This document shows, one piece after another, positions 42,749-58,690 of a stretch of DNA of 64,000 nucleotides. Source of the DNA: Oscarella lobularis (lineage: Eukaryota; Porifera; Homoscleromorpha; Homosclerophorida; Oscarellidae). Position 1 is the first letter of the stretch. Each line of letters opens with the position of its first letter. The position numbers were made by a program, and so were the translations under genes. The DNA is taken from assembly GCF_947507565.1 (NCBI RefSeq), contig NC_089185.1, positions 186,001 through 250,000 on the forward strand. The letters run 5' to 3'. The notes under the pieces were generated by a model, which was not told the origin of the DNA, did not search any database, and worked only from the letters and a program-made list of their open reading frames with translations.

Positions 42749-45700
42749 ATGAACGATCCGACGAACGACCCCAAGTTTCGTCATTTTCAAAGCAGCATCG
42801 ACAAGGCGCTGAAAACTTTCGAATCGTCAAGCGAATGGGCCGATTTGATTTCGTGCTTAGGCAAACTGAACAAGGCAAACTCCAGAAATTTCGCACTCGC
42901 GAACTGACCGTGGCTCCGTTGCAGATTCTCCAGTCGCAGATGCAATTTACAGTGCTTCCGCGAAAGGTAACGATCGGAAAACGACTCGCACAGTGCCTTC
43001 ATCCGGCGCTGCCGAGCGGCGTTCACAAAAAAGCGCTCGAATCGTACGAACTCGTGCTGAAACGCGTCAAGAGCGGCGGCGGACTCGCCCGCGATCTCTT
43101 CGTCTACAGCGCGGGCCTTTTCCCGCTCATGGGACACGCGTCGACGTCGGTCAAACCGCTTCTTCTCTCGTTATACGAGACGTACTATCTCCCTTTGGGT
43201 CGACAGCTCTTGCCCTGTCTCAAAGGTCTCCTACTCGCCACGCTTCCAGGATTGGAAGAGGGATCGGAATATTATGACAGGTAAAAATAGAAAAACGTAG
43301 GTACGAAATATATGATCATGAATTAGGGTACATGCATTGCTTGTGCGTTTTTCTCGTCAAACCGACCCTCTCGTCTTTTATAACTCGCTTTGGCAGTGCG
43401 TTCTCTATAGTGAGCACGTTCGCTTGCCAGCTGCCAATTTCGCTCTATCGCAACTCGACAAGTCGAAATCAACTGAGATGCAACTTCACGTCATAGGAGG
43501 AAGTGACGTCGAAATGACGGTAAAAAATTCCCCAGTACTGCATCAAAAAAAAAATCTACTAGTTCAGATTCGAGCCATTTGCACGGCTTTCACCGATTCG
43601 AATATTCTGACTTTACGCTCTCTCCTCGATCTCGTATCGACTCTCTTTCCCCTTCACCTCGCCACCTCTTTCGCCTCGTCCACCGCCGACGATCTTCTCA
43701 CTCGACTCGTCGCTTCCGCTCTCACCGCTCTCCTTCGTCGCGATCTCTCCCTAAATCGTCGACTCTACGCCTGGCTTTGTTCCGGCGGCGGCGGCGGCGG
43801 CGGCGGCAATCACCATGACGACGACGACGAAAAAACGGCTTCGTCCAATTTGGACTATTTTGACAAGTTCTCTCGACGCTATTTAATCGACGCCGTTCGA
43901 CAGCTTCTTGACAAGAGCGCGACAATTGAAAAGAAAAAAGATTCGTCGTCGTTATCGTCGTCGCGGTCAGCGTCACGTGAAGTGCTCAAACCGTACCGAA
44001 TCCTAACTCTTCTAATGGATCGTCCAGAAATCGGTCCCGTCATAGTCGACGACGTCTTTCTCGACGTTCTCGACGCACTTCGTCGTCACGCCGTCGTCAC
44101 GACGACAAAGGGACGACGAAAGGTATTGCTCGATGACGTCACGAAGGCAGCCAATTTATTATTCGGAACGTTCGAGTCGACGTTTATGTGGAATTTCGTT
44201 AGCGATTCGTTGGAAAAAACGGCGAAGAGAGAAGGCGGCGAAAAAAGCATCGAGGAAATCATAGAACTCGGTAAATTCCTTTTGGATACGGTGATGATGG
44301 TAAGTTTTCCAAATTGGCCTTGGATAGAGAGAGAACTATTCTTCTCTTCTTTGCGTAGAAACTTTCTGATCAGACGTCGACTCTTCACTTGCCCGAACTT
44401 TTCGCTCGCGTCGCCGCCTTCGTTTTCGCCTATTCGGATCGCTTGGATTCGTCGTCGGCGACCGCGTGCCTTCGCTTTTGCTCCGACGTTCTCGCCAAAT
44501 GCGAACCGTCGCAGCGGCCCGTGCTCGCGACCGACACGCTCCTTCGTCATCTCCATCGTCTCGGTCTCGTCGTTCGAGGTCCCGCATTGCTGATCGCCTG
44601 CTGCACGCACGCCGTTCAACGTTGCTTGATTAAGTGCGTCGACTCTCGCTTGTCGAACGATCACGCTAGCGACGGTCAACGAAGCGACGCCGCTATCGCT
44701 TTTGACGTCGTCTGTCGACTTCTCGTCGAAGTCGCTTCCTTTCCTATATTCTGCGATTTGACGAACGTATCGTCGCCGTCTTTGGGTGAGATTCTTTTCT
44801 TCGCGCTCTCCTTTCGTTAGATTGTTCCATTGTGTCGTCGTATAGAATCCGATGTTTCGTTTGATTGGTTACGTCGATTGCTTCAGTGCGTCACTGACGC
44901 TATTGACTTTCGAGTCTTTGCGTCGGCGACGCGCACCTATCTCGATCTGGCGGCTGTAGCCGTCAATTACGGACGCGATTCGTCGGAGCAAACTCTCGCA
45001 AGAATCAACGTAGCCGTTTATATAAAACCGCTTATGTCATACGGAAAATTCGAGCAAATTTGCCAGAGAACGGATACGAATAAGGTGAGCTTTTTATCTC
45101 GTGCTTAGGGAGGGAGAATTTTTACGCTGTATCTTTAGATTATCGTTGAAAAACTATGGACTTTTCTTGACTCCGACGACGAAAATCAAATAGAAGAAGT
45201 AGCTAGTTTGTTTGCTCAATTGTCGTCGGTGCCGGCGTGCTGGACGACGGCCGAAGACGTCGTGTGCGGCAGTCTGACGGCAAACGAAGAAGTGGGAACG
45301 CCGTCGCGTCAAAATTTCTCGCGAAAAAAATCCTAATCTTTTTCCTGCAGGAGAAACGTCATTGCGGCTTGAAGCGATTTTCTCGTCTTTGGTTCTGGAC
45401 GGAACCGACAAAAACGAAGCCGTCGCCGTCTTTCGTCAAATCCCTATTTGTCGTCGTCGAAAATTTGCACGGAGCGGATCCCGTCGCTCAGCAGATCACC
45501 CGCGCGTGGCTATCACGACTCCTTCAACAGGGCGACATCAATCGACTTCTCGTGCCTCTACTCACAGTCCTTCTTCATCCGGCGACGATTCGATCGTCTC
45601 GCGAGCCCAATCTCTTCCTCTATAGCCGACTATACGACACTCGTCGCTGTCGACACGCACTCGAATGTCTCCACGCGATCGTCGCCGCCGATTCGGCGAG

Positions 45701-48700
45701 TTTCGTTTCCGCCGCCGCCCTGTCGGCAATTGGGCAACAGTCGACGGTGTCGGCCGCGTGGACGCTCAACGCTCTACTCCGTCAACACGAAAACAGCGTC
45801 GCCGGGCAAAAATTCGACAAAGACGTCGTCGAAGCGTCGTCTCCCGTAACGAGAAATTATATGGATACCGTATTGACGCTTCTCCTCTGGTTCTCCCAAT
45901 CCTACTTTCGTCCTGATCTCGTTATTAACGGCGGCGGCGGCGACGAGGCGGTTCGCGAGAACGACGTCATTCAAATCGCCGCCGTCGACGTGTGCCGTCT
46001 CATCGTCGAACATCTCGGCTGCGCCATGTCGTCGTCGAGCATCGGCGTCGCTTCGACGAGCGGCGGTTACATCGAAGCGCTTTTCACCATCTGCGGCCTT
46101 CGTCAAATCGTTCTCGCCGCTCTCTCGACGTCGCTTCATCTCGTCGCGAATGCCGATCGATGGCGCGGCGTCGTCGCTTGGATCGACGACGTCAATCGAA
46201 CTCGTCAAGTGCGTCTCATTCGACTCGTCTTCGCCGTGCTCAAACTCGAAGAGTCGCAGAATTTGTGCTGGTCTTTCGCCGATTCGGCGGTCACCTTCTG
46301 GCGCGACGGTACGTGGAAGCGCTCGACGACGACACCCGACGCCGTTCCCATTCTATCCATGTGTCCCCTCGCCCAACAGCCGCGTCTTCTCTCCCTTCTC
46401 TTGACCGGCATAAGAGAAAGCGGGAATTCCCTTTTGCGCGATCGCTGGCTTCAGCTCGCCTGCAGTTCGTTGCCGTGCTTCGGCGTCGTCGTAAGCGCCG
46501 CCGCTCTCGAGGAAATCGTCGGTACTCTTTTGGATCTGCTTCTGCTCGACGCGTCGTCTCGTTCGGCGACGTTGAGCGAGATAGCCGCTCTCGCTCACGT
46601 TTGCATTTTCTGTCTGCTCGACTTAGACGCCGTCGCTTTGGCCAAGTCTACTACACTCTTGGACTTTGATTCGTTGGTCGGATTGCCGCCGCTTGTTGAT
46701 CGAGTCGTCGGCGGAGCGCAGACGAGCAATGGGAACGCTTTTCGCGTTCAACTGCAAAAGACGAAGATCATCTGTTTGGGAATGCTGACGAAGATTTGGA
46801 ACGCTTTTGTTTCCGTGTGGGAACGCGTTGTTTTGGGTGCGAACCAGTTGCGAGCGACGAGATCGGAGATAAAGAAGATCGTCGTTCAGTTGGTGACTTT
46901 CTTAACGACTCGCTACGATTTCGATGTTCTCGTCGCCGTTTCTCGTCTTTGGAAAGAATTCGGTCAAAATGTACGTTCTAGAGCAATGATTCAGGTATTT
47001 TATTTTGCGAGGCGTCTCTTTAGAATAGTCTTTCGAAGAAAAAAGCGCTGTTCAATCTGATTTCATCCGTTCAAGTAAGAGAAACTTTTGGTATTTGTCA
47101 AAGAATCATTTTGTCTGTGTGTGTCCAGGCTATATCTCTGTCGTCTGTACTCAAATCTGGATATCGTGTGATTGATCAATCCAAAGTACGTAGTCCAGTA
47201 ATTTGATCTCACTTGCTCACTCGCTCGCCCAGGACTTGCCAGAGGAAAAGGAGTTGTCTGGGAGTGTTCTCTCATTTATCCAAGTCTTTACAGAGAGGTA
47301 AAAGCAACCGTTTCTTTGTGCTACTACTACTACTCGCACGAATTTCTTAGCCGTTCGGTTGACGAGCTTCTCGCATCTTGGCCGGACCTATACAACTTGC
47401 TGAAAGAGTCGACATCGCTTGCTTCGGCTAGACCAACCGATCTTTTCACCGCCATAAAGTACGTTAACTGACATTTGAATTTGAAACATAAACAACACGG
47501 CCATTTCTTTGTTCAGCATTTTGTTCTTATATTCAACTCACCTTGCCGCGTCCAAAGATAAAAGGTTGAGAAAGGAAGCACAGGTAAAAATAGTTGCGAC
47601 CATAAATTTAGCCTTAATAGAACTTTTTTTCAGGAATTGGCGTCTAAAATGGTTGACGCCTGTTGTACGGTAATAGCGTCGTCTCTCGAAAGCAAAAGCT
47701 GGCTTTTTCGTAGCCTCGTCGTCAAACCGACGTTTATAGCACAATCCGACGAACAGGAGCAGGAACAGCAACCGCAGCCGGGCAACGAAATCGCCGAAGA
47801 CGAATCCAAAGAAGAAAGTTTGAAGCCACCTCTTCCACCTCCGCCGCCGCCACCGCCACCGCCGCCACCACCACCGCCTGTTCTCGATCGTCTCCTCTCT
47901 GTTGAATTATCAAAATATAGCACTGATGCCCTAAGAGTTCTCGCTAATGTCTGTATACAGCATAGAGGTTACCGAATCGTTTCATTGCTTTGCTATAGAA
48001 TTTGGCGGGACTTGTTGACGGCGTGTTTGGCAGCGAGGAGAAGGATAAAGTCTTGAGCCTTCTTAGTAACGTTATGGCTCACGTCTTTCCCTTTCTGAAA
48101 TGCCACAGGTGCAAAAGGACGGCGGGGAAGCGAAGCATTTTTTAAAATTGTTTTTATTTAGTGTGGCGACTTTAGCTAGCTACTCGGCTTCCTCTGCTTT
48201 ACTTGCAGCTCTAAGTGAATATCAGTATACGAGAAAAGCTTGGCGCAAAGAAGCTCTGGACCTATTTCTGGATTCGGCCTTTTTTCAAACCGACTTAGAC
48301 GGCTTGAAAAGGTGCAGTTGCTCCTATTTGCTAAACGAGCACACTCTGTATTTCTTTACGTATTAGTTGGTGCTCTGTAGTTGATAATCTGATGAGTCAA
48401 GATAAGACGACGTTCAAAGATCTACTAGGTGACATGTGAACGGTTTTTAATTGTACTCATACCGAGACTTGTCTCTTTCCTTGCCGTAGGTCGAGGCCAA
48501 GCCCTTTTTCAAGGAGGACTATTTACCAATTCTGATCAAGTAGACCTTTTATACAAGCGTTCATCTCGCAAAAAAAATGACGTGTGCTTAGGATATCGAT
48601 TTAAAAGCGCGCTTTTTGAAGAGACTCGCTTTTGCCATTTTGAGCGGAAGGCGGGATCAGTATCATCGCCATTTGCCTGCCATTCAAGGTCATCTCGTTC

Positions 48701-49606
48701 GCCTACTGATGTACTTCGCGTCACTAAATTTTAGAACGGTTGTCTGAAAGTCTTCGAATCTCAGAAGCGCCGTCTCTCCAAGAACAGGTTAGATTTCAGA
48801 TATATGCGTGTACTGATTGAATCAATTGATCTGATCATGAAGGTGTTTCTTTGCTTTCGCGTTCTTTTACTACGCGTTTCGTCGCAACACTTGGCCTCCT
48901 TCTGGCCTATCATCAACACAGAATTGGTAGCGTCATTTACAATTTATAATTGTAAAACGCCAACCAATTGACTAGATTCACGTCTGTACTCAAATGGAGC
49001 AAGAACTGTGCGTCGAAGCTAATCAATACACTCTGAGGTGGTCAGCGCATCGGATTGGTCATATCTGTTGGCTGGAATTTGTCTTTGTAGCTCACCGTCT
49101 GGGCTGAGCAGTGGCACCGAACGTTCTTGGATAAGACTGTGCGCAGCATGCTGTAAATTTATTGCAATGCCGCAACGACACCTCAATCGAGCTGATTTGC
49201 CCGCGCAGTTTGAAATGTACAGTATCTACAGTTATCTGTCTTTTCGTTGGTTCAATTTGTTTCTAGGCATGATTGGGGATTTATTGAGACTAGCTCCGGT
49301 ACAGCAGCGGGACGCAATCCCGTTGGCTATCGTCCCTATCTGACTCATCTTCTTGATCTAATGAATAATTGCCCCGAGAAACAGGTTGGGAATTTGATAT
49401 TTTCGGTATTACAAATTGATTTTTTTATAAAGATATCTCTTGACTACGATTCAACTGATCAACAGCAGCAGGCGGCGGTACCGCTGCTCGAACTGAAACA
49501 ACTTTTGACATGTCTGCACGAGAAGAAACCGGAACGATCCATAGACTATGAAGTGGAAATCTTGCAAGACTTTATTGAAACAGAAGAAGGACCGTCGTCG
49601 ATATAG
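42749..49606 (+). CDS. DOP1: Dopey family protein, Golgi/endosome trafficking
   Basis: Dopey proteins act with Mon2 in endosome-to-Golgi traffic and in kinesin-linked organelle transport. The first exon starts [20 protein letters not shown] and contains [20 protein letters not shown]. The next exons carry the Dopey N-terminal block [39 protein letters not shown] and [20 protein letters not shown]. The C-terminal part has [40 protein letters not shown] and [17 protein letters not shown]. Two homopolymer runs, poly-Gly (43782-43806) and poly-Pro (about 47838-47878), interrupt it. About 6.9 kb with many introns; the largest gene in the window. Stop 49604-49606, only 59 bases before PARG. The animal family has two paralogs; I cannot tell which is closer. 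Confidence 0.88.
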
Positions 49607-49665
49607 ATATTTGTAGATATGGGTACAGTATTAGGCATGCGCTCGCGAGTCCCTAGCTGCGGCTT

Positions 49666-52631
<2,966 letters not shown>

Positions 52632-52662
52632 GCCAATATCACGTGGTGCATTAGTCTCCGCC

Positions 52663-53878
52663 ATGAACAATTCGGGCCCTCTCTTTCGAGTACGCGTACT
52701 GTCGCCTCTAAATTGGTCCCGAATTCGATTCTAGATTTTAGTGGATCCCGTGGCAGTTTGCCGAAGACAGCAAAGCTCACTTTTGGACGCACTACGGACT
52801 CGTTGCGGGCGGATTTCTTCTCGCAGTCATCACGCTCATTGTGCAGTGCCGCGATCCGGCTCCCTACGGGCGCCACGACAAAGACGGCAAAGCGTGGGGT
52901 CCTAAAATACCGCAAAGACTCGGACACACAATATCAGACGGACTCTCAGGCGTCATATTTTTCTTACTCGTAATTTTCTTTCCTTCTCCTTCTCCTCGTC
53001 GAGCGCTTCGTTTAGATTTTTTTCCTCGTCGGAGAAACACGGAAATACGCTAATTACGTCTTTCTCGCCCTGTGGCTCGTTCACTACATTCACAGAGGAT
53101 TTATTACTCCTTGGACCGCCAAGTATAGTCGACCTGACGTCTATCTGGGGTAGATCGTACATAGAGCGTCTCGAAATTCGCGCGATTGAGCGGTTCTTGT
53201 AGAATCATACTTGGCAATATTTTTCCTGTCTTCTACTTTGCTGGATTGAATGCTGATTGGATAGGAACAGCCAGATATGACGAAAATTATTATTAGTGCG
53301 TCAAACCGATTCGTTTAAATTATTAATTAATATTTTTGCTCAGTGATCCGCGATTTCTTCTTGGGATTTTGCTCTTTTTCACTGGCTACGTCATCAACAG
53401 ATATGCTGATATGAAGCTGAGAGCTCTTCGCGAGTCTTCAGGTAGGCCGTCTGATTTTCATACACCACAACAGCTGTATACACTGCACATAGGTCAATCA
53501 TCATACACCATTCCTCGCGGAGGCATCTTTGAGCTTGTTGCATGCCCAAATTACTTTGGAGAAATGTTGGAATGGTTCGGCTGGTAAGATCACCTTCTCG
53601 TGTATATCTCAATTATTTGAACTCCTCTATTATGCGAACTCTGCCGTTATCTGATTTCTAGGAGCATTGCCACGTGGTCCTTGGCTGGACTCGTGTGGTT
53701 TCTTTTCTGTTCGGCGACGTTTCTTCCTCGAGCCAAGCACAATCACAAATGGTTGGAAGCCAATACATATTTATATACGTCAGAATGGCGCTAAACTAAA
53801 AGGTCTACATGCAGGTATCAAGAATCGTTCGAAGATTATCCGCAAGAGAGAAAAGCACTTATACCCTTTCTATACTAA
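52663..53878 (+). CDS. 3-oxo-5-alpha-steroid 4-dehydrogenase (SRD5A1/2-like)
   Basis: NADPH-dependent ER membrane enzyme reducing the C4-C5 double bond of 3-oxo-steroids. Short first exon MNNSGPLFR, 51-base intron (52691-52741), then WIPWQFAEDSKAHFWTHYG and a segment containing the family stretch APYGRHDKDGK. The middle has ALWLVHYIHRGFITPWT. The C-terminal half has NDPRFLLGILLFFTGYVINR, IPRGGIFELVACPNYFGEML, SATFLPRAKHNHKWYQESF and a final IPFLY, all steroid-reductase signatures that place it in the SRD5A1/2 branch rather than TECR. Human SRD5A1 has 259 residues. The substrate in this organism is unknown. The stop (53876-53878) lies 56 bases from the NELL-like stop on the other strand. Confidence 0.88.
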
Positions 53879-53934
53879 TCATCAATACAAATACGGACAA
53901 TTTTTCCATCAACACATGCTTCTCCACACTCCGT

Positions 53935-55786
53935 TTAGCCAAATGCTGATGAGTGTACGCAGCCTGCTATAGGTACTTTTATATAGTTAGGCTTGCAGTC
54001 ACAACGAAAACTCCCGATTGTGTTTATGCACACTTCATGATCACCAGAACAAGGAGTTTGACATTCGTCAATATCTGCGTAGAAGAATTAGTTTTTTTCT
54101 TTCTCGTGTCAGATCATACCTGTGCAATTGAAGCCGTTTCCTTCAAATCCTTCCTTGCATTTGCACATTGTCCCATTACACGCCGCGTTCACATGACATA
54201 GAACGCAAGCGAAAGCTAAAAACAAACCCTATGCATGGCATCGCCCCGCACACTGACAACGGTACTACATTCTTGGGATTTTATCTGTTCTACTTTGATA
54301 CAATTGATGATCTCTCTCTGCTGGTTAGACTCTTTCTACAGTTTAGATTGTATTAATTAACACAGTAGTATTATTAAGTGGTCACATACACTGCACGTGC
54401 AATTCCTTTGTACTCCACCATCAGTGATTATCTCAGACGAATTGAAAGCAATGTAATGGTTTCCGCGCCGACAGTCCTCTGCACAGGGATATAATATAAG
54501 ACCGCTCTATTGAAGTACACTACTATTTCTTACTGAAACACTTGGGACACTTTTGACCTGCCACTGGGAGCAATGAGTAGTGACGAGGACAAGAATCGAT
54601 TTTGCATTCACATTCAACACGTCCGTTCTAAAATTGTTTACCCAGAATGCATATAAATAGTTAGCTAAGGCGTCGCTAACCGAGCACGTGCAGTTCTCAT
54701 CCTCATCTCTCCACGAAGTTCCGTTTAGCCGAAGCTCGCCTTCTGCGTCGTGGCAGTGCTTCAAACATTCGCATCCATCCCAAGCAGACAGTTCGTCGAC
54801 TTTTACGCGAACCACATTAGAAAGATTCCTAACTTGCATTTCTGAATTGAGTAGGTCTAAAACAAACAAATCCAGTCACTAGTAGTAAATTTGTGAAACG
54901 GCTCATTCGTACCCTGCTTCAAGGCTTCCATTTCTAAAGAAAGACTCGGTGAAAATACAGTACGCAGATCTTTAGTTTGCTCTAACTTTTTTTCATTTTA
55001 GTCATTAACGCCATTTGCTGCCGAGAATAGTCACTGTCCATCATCTTTCTAAAGCAACTTGGGTCGTCGGCAGGAAACGAATCGGTATAAAGCCGCATAT
55101 TCTATCCGGAACAAGAACGCTTGAGTATCGTAGAACAGACGCGGCGACGGCGCCGCAACTCACGGATGCAGTGGCGCTCTTGGGGGGAGAGACGACGGTG
55201 CCAGCCGTGACCCATCTGTTTGCGGGCAATTTGCGGTCGACTAAACACTGAATACAGAAGCTATAGATGCGACTGCAATTGACATAGAAAAGAGCGGTCT
55301 CGTTGGCGAAAGTAATTGTGACGTGATGATCGACATCCGGCTCAAGGCTGTAATACGTGACGAGAGTCTTGGGCTCTCCTGCGCAATAGTAACGGACGAC
55401 CACTTGATTCTTTCGGGGACGCACTTCGAATCCCCACAAATGCATGGCCCCTTTTCCTGATTTAATTGATACGAGCACTTTCTTTGTTTTAGGCGCAAAA
55501 TTGATCGTCGCCTCCAAAGTGAAGTTCCGGCTCGAACCCAAACGATTGAGAATCTGTCGGCTCTGCTCCGATCCGGCGGCGAATTCCGTCGAATCGTAGC
55601 GGTGCAAATGTAGGGAACGGTCGCTACCGTCGCCTAAACAAAGAAGGAAGAAAACAAAAGAAGAACAATGACTACGCGCGTCTCGCTCATTCTTTTGCTA
55701 AACGCACCGTGACCGATTGCGCTCTGGAGAACGCCGATGTAGACGAGACATAGAACGGCGAACCATGAAGCCCGACCAATGACCAT
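53935..55786 (-). CDS. NELL-like secreted protein: LamG/TSPN, VWC, EGF
   Basis: Secreted. Signal peptide MVIGRASWFAVLCLVYIGVL (start 55786), phase-1 intron, then a thrombospondin-N/laminin-G type domain (RYDSTEFAAGSEQSRQILNR, NFTLEATINFAPKTKKVLV, YYSLEPDVDHHVTITFA). A short helical stretch (RTVFSPSLSLEMEALKQ) follows, then von Willebrand C modules (DGCECLKHCHDAEGELRL, DEDENCTCS, EDCRRGNHYIAFNSSE) and two EGF modules, the second calcium-binding (DIDECQTPCSGDHEVCINTI, GSFRCDCKPNYIK), ending after GCVHSSAFG. The order TSPN-helix-VWC-EGF is that of NELL1/NELL2, but it is shorter, with two EGFs and no final VWC. Ligands unknown. Convergent with SRD5A; divergent from the ER coiled-coil gene (96 bases). 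Confidence 0.75.
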
Positions 55787-55882
55787 ACTTAGCAAAGTAA
55801 GCAAAGACGCGAAGTGTCGCCTTGTGAAGAAGCCGCGGCAATAAATACCCACGCAAGTTGATATCCGTGAGGTCATCGCACG

Positions 55883-56996
55883 ATGATGGTAGGGTCAGTT
55901 TTTGTTCTGTTCGTCATTTCCTTCGTCGCGGGCAAAGGTCAGCAGGAGGTCTCCTTTGGAAGCGACGCCCACTGAATCTCACTTTTTTGTAGGAGAGAAC
56001 GGAAATGGGGTCCCCGAAGGTGATTGCGCCCATCGAATCGCCGAATTGGAACAAGCTGTCGAGGCGGCGCAGAAACAGTCGAAGGAGAATGCTGATTGCG
56101 AGCACGTTGCGAACGAGTGGAAGTCGAAGGTGGAGCAGAGCGAGCAGAAATGCGTTGATTCGATCAGCGAGAGAAATCTCGCTTATTCCGAGAATGTCAA
56201 GACGCTTCACGACGAAATCGAGATGTTGCGAGAAATGGTGTCGTCGTCCGAAGCGGACGTTCACGATCACGACGACGGGGAGGAATTGGATGCCGAACAT
56301 TTGAAAAGGGAATTGGAGCAATTGAGAAATCAGCTCAACGAAAGTGGAAACCTCGACGAACTAAAACAGCAGATCAAAAAATTGAATGCAGATTTGGCAG
56401 CGGAAAAGGAAAGACTAGAAATTGCTGAAAGTAGTTTGAAAAAAGCGAAAGAGGACGCTGAGGCGAGCAATGAAGCAGTGGAGCGAAAATTAGACAAAAT
56501 GACGAAGAAAGTGGAAGAGGAAACACTGGCAAAGACTCAAGCCACAGAAAACCTGCAGTCACTCGAGTCCAAGCTCAAAAAGGCCGAGGAAGCGTCTGCT
56601 CAACTCCAGAGTGTAATCAATGAACAGAAAGAGACGATAAAAGACCTCAAAGCTGACGAGGAAGATATTGAAGCGCTGAAAGAAGCAAGGGACTCGTTAG
56701 AAGACGAATACGAACTGATGAAGTCCCGCGTCGAAGTACAAACGGCAGAAATCGAAGAAGGGAAAACCAAACTAGAGAAAGCAAATCAAGAAATGAACGA
56801 GCTACAGGAAAAGCAGACGACTCACGAAGATCAAGTCGACGGGCTGAATTTGAAATTTCGAATAGCCGTCGCTTCCGTCGTCTTACTCCTAGTCCACGAA
56901 GTCTACCTTTTCATAAGAAAGAGACCGTCGAAAAAGAAGAGCGGTGGCGAGCAGAGTGGGGGAAAGGAAAAACAGCCAAAAAAGAAAAAGAAATGA
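55883..56996 (+). CDS. ER-type type I coiled-coil membrane protein with dilysine tail
   Basis: Two exons: signal peptide MMVGSVFVLFVISFVAGK, phase-1 intron, then a Glu/Lys-rich coiled coil of about 270 residues with an acidic break (VHDHDDGEELD). A single hydrophobic segment (IAVASVVLLLVHEVYLFI) comes near the C-terminus, and the basic tail ends PKKKKK, so Lys at positions -3 and -4 fits a KKxx COPI retrieval signal. The coiled coil would be luminal and the tail cytosolic. I do not recognise an ortholog; long ER coiled-coil proteins such as kinectin and RRBP1 have opposite topology. Its role is likely structural or as a tether, by inference. Divergent from the NELL-like gene; convergent with transaldolase, 102 bases between stops. 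Confidence 0.75.
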
Positions 56997-57098
56997 AAAC
57001 GACGACTTTTACTTCAAACAAGCATGACGTGACGTGACCGTCTACTACTGTAGTTCGCTCTTGGTTCCTTTGGCCAGCACTGCTAACGGTGTTGGCTG

Positions 57099-58586
57099 CT
57101 ACTGAACAAGCAGCTCTTTGATCTTATTCTCCAGTTTGACCTGATCCGCAGCGAATTTCCGTATGCCCTCAGATAACTTGTTGACGGCCATGGCGTCTTC
57201 GTTGTGCAGCCAACGGAACGATTTCTCGTCCAAGTTTATCTTCTCAATGTCCAATTGTTGAGCTAAGTCGTTTGTACAATTTCAAGTTATTAATCTATCA
57301 TTTTTTTTAGGTACCCGCTTCGGCTGAAAGAGCCTGAGTAACAGGATCAGTAGACGAGCTCAATTTCTCAAGAAGAGAAGGACTACAATAACAGTTTTGA
57401 TGACGTCAAAAACGACGTTGTTACAGCGCTACCTGATGGTAAGAAGATCGCAACCAGCAAGCCCCGTAATCTGGCCTGTGTTACGAAATGACGCTCCCAT
57501 GACAACCGTCTTGTATCCAAACTTCTTGTAGTAGTTATAAATTCGGGTGACGGACTTGACGCCTATTAGGGACGACAAATGACGCAGGAGGGACTCAAAT
57601 CCCAAGCTGACATTACCTGGGTCATCAGCAGGATTGGGATAAGATTCCACTCCAGTCTCCTTCTTGTAATAATCATAAATGCGACCCACAAAAGGAGAGA
57701 TGAGGGTCACTCCAGCCTCGGCGCAAGCAACAGCCTAAGAACGACAATCAGGAATCCACCAGCTGATTCGATCTATCATCAAACCTGAGCAAAGGAGAAC
57801 AGCAGGGTCAAATTGCAGTGGATTCCATTAGAAGATTCCAATTCCCTAAAAGAAGAGAAAAAATTTCTCATGTAGACTTCGTTGTCTCGTCGCCTTCGTC
57901 ACCCCGCCGCTTGAATTCCTTCCCAAGTAGAGCCCAATTTAATGAGAATACGATCTCGGCTTATTCCTTCTGCTTCGTAGAGCTCAATGAAGCGTTTCGC
58001 CTTGGCAATGCTCGCCTCACGATCGAACGACAATCTTTCCAAAGAAAGAATCTCTACAACAGGCGCACTCTCAGACTCAGAGAGATTTCACCTAGCATCG
58101 ACTTCAGTCGAAACGCGACCGGGAACCAACTTGAGAATTTCGAGTCCAAAATTAACGAACTAAAAAACAGGGTGGGTTCCATTGGAATGTTCGACACGTC
58201 CGCCCCCAACTCTAGAGTACCAGTTTGTCGGACGCTGCAGACACTTGTTCGTTCAAGTCGCTATACAGAAGGAAAAGAGTGCGTGAGAGAGTCCCGAAGG
58301 CTTTAGTGCCGGCGGAACCGGTATGCCCACGTACTCGGAGACGGATTTTCCGTATTTGACGGCGTCCTTGACCAAGTGAGCGTACTGGGGCTTTTCGCTG
58401 GCTGCCAGAACGAGCGACGGATTGGTCGTCGCATCGGTTGGCTTATATTTGGCGATCACTGCGGGGGGGGAGAGGAGAAACGATCGAAATGGGTCCTTCT
58501 CGTGTTTTTTCCACCTTCTTACGGTCGAAATCGCCTGTGTCAGCAACGACAACCGTGTACTGTCTCAATTGTTCGAGTGTCGACAT
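57099..58586 (-). CDS. TALDO1: Transaldolase
   Basis: Cytosolic pentose-phosphate enzyme transferring a dihydroxyacetone unit from sedoheptulose-7-P to glyceraldehyde-3-P. Start [20 protein letters not shown] at 58586. Then [19 protein letters not shown] (active-site region), [20 protein letters not shown], then [16 protein letters not shown] (the Schiff-base Lys is the K of ILIKL), [17 protein letters not shown] and [33 protein letters not shown] follows, with the tail NKIKELLVQ. Matches the animal protein in length (about 337) and order. The stop is at 57099-57101. Head-to-head with ARFGAP2/3, 104 bases between start codons. Confidence 0.93.
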
Positions 58587-58690
58587 GTCGGCGAGGAAAG
58601 AAGAAAAGGAATAGCGGAGTCAAGGTGGGGCGATATCCCGGACAAACAACCAATGAATAGAACATCCGGGAGCGTTCATCGTCCGTAAAA

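Noticed and set aside
43722-46669. Several long Arg-rich frames overlapping DOPEY
   Set aside because: Shadows of GC-rich, CGA/TCG-biased coding sequence; Arg/Ser composition without domain signal.
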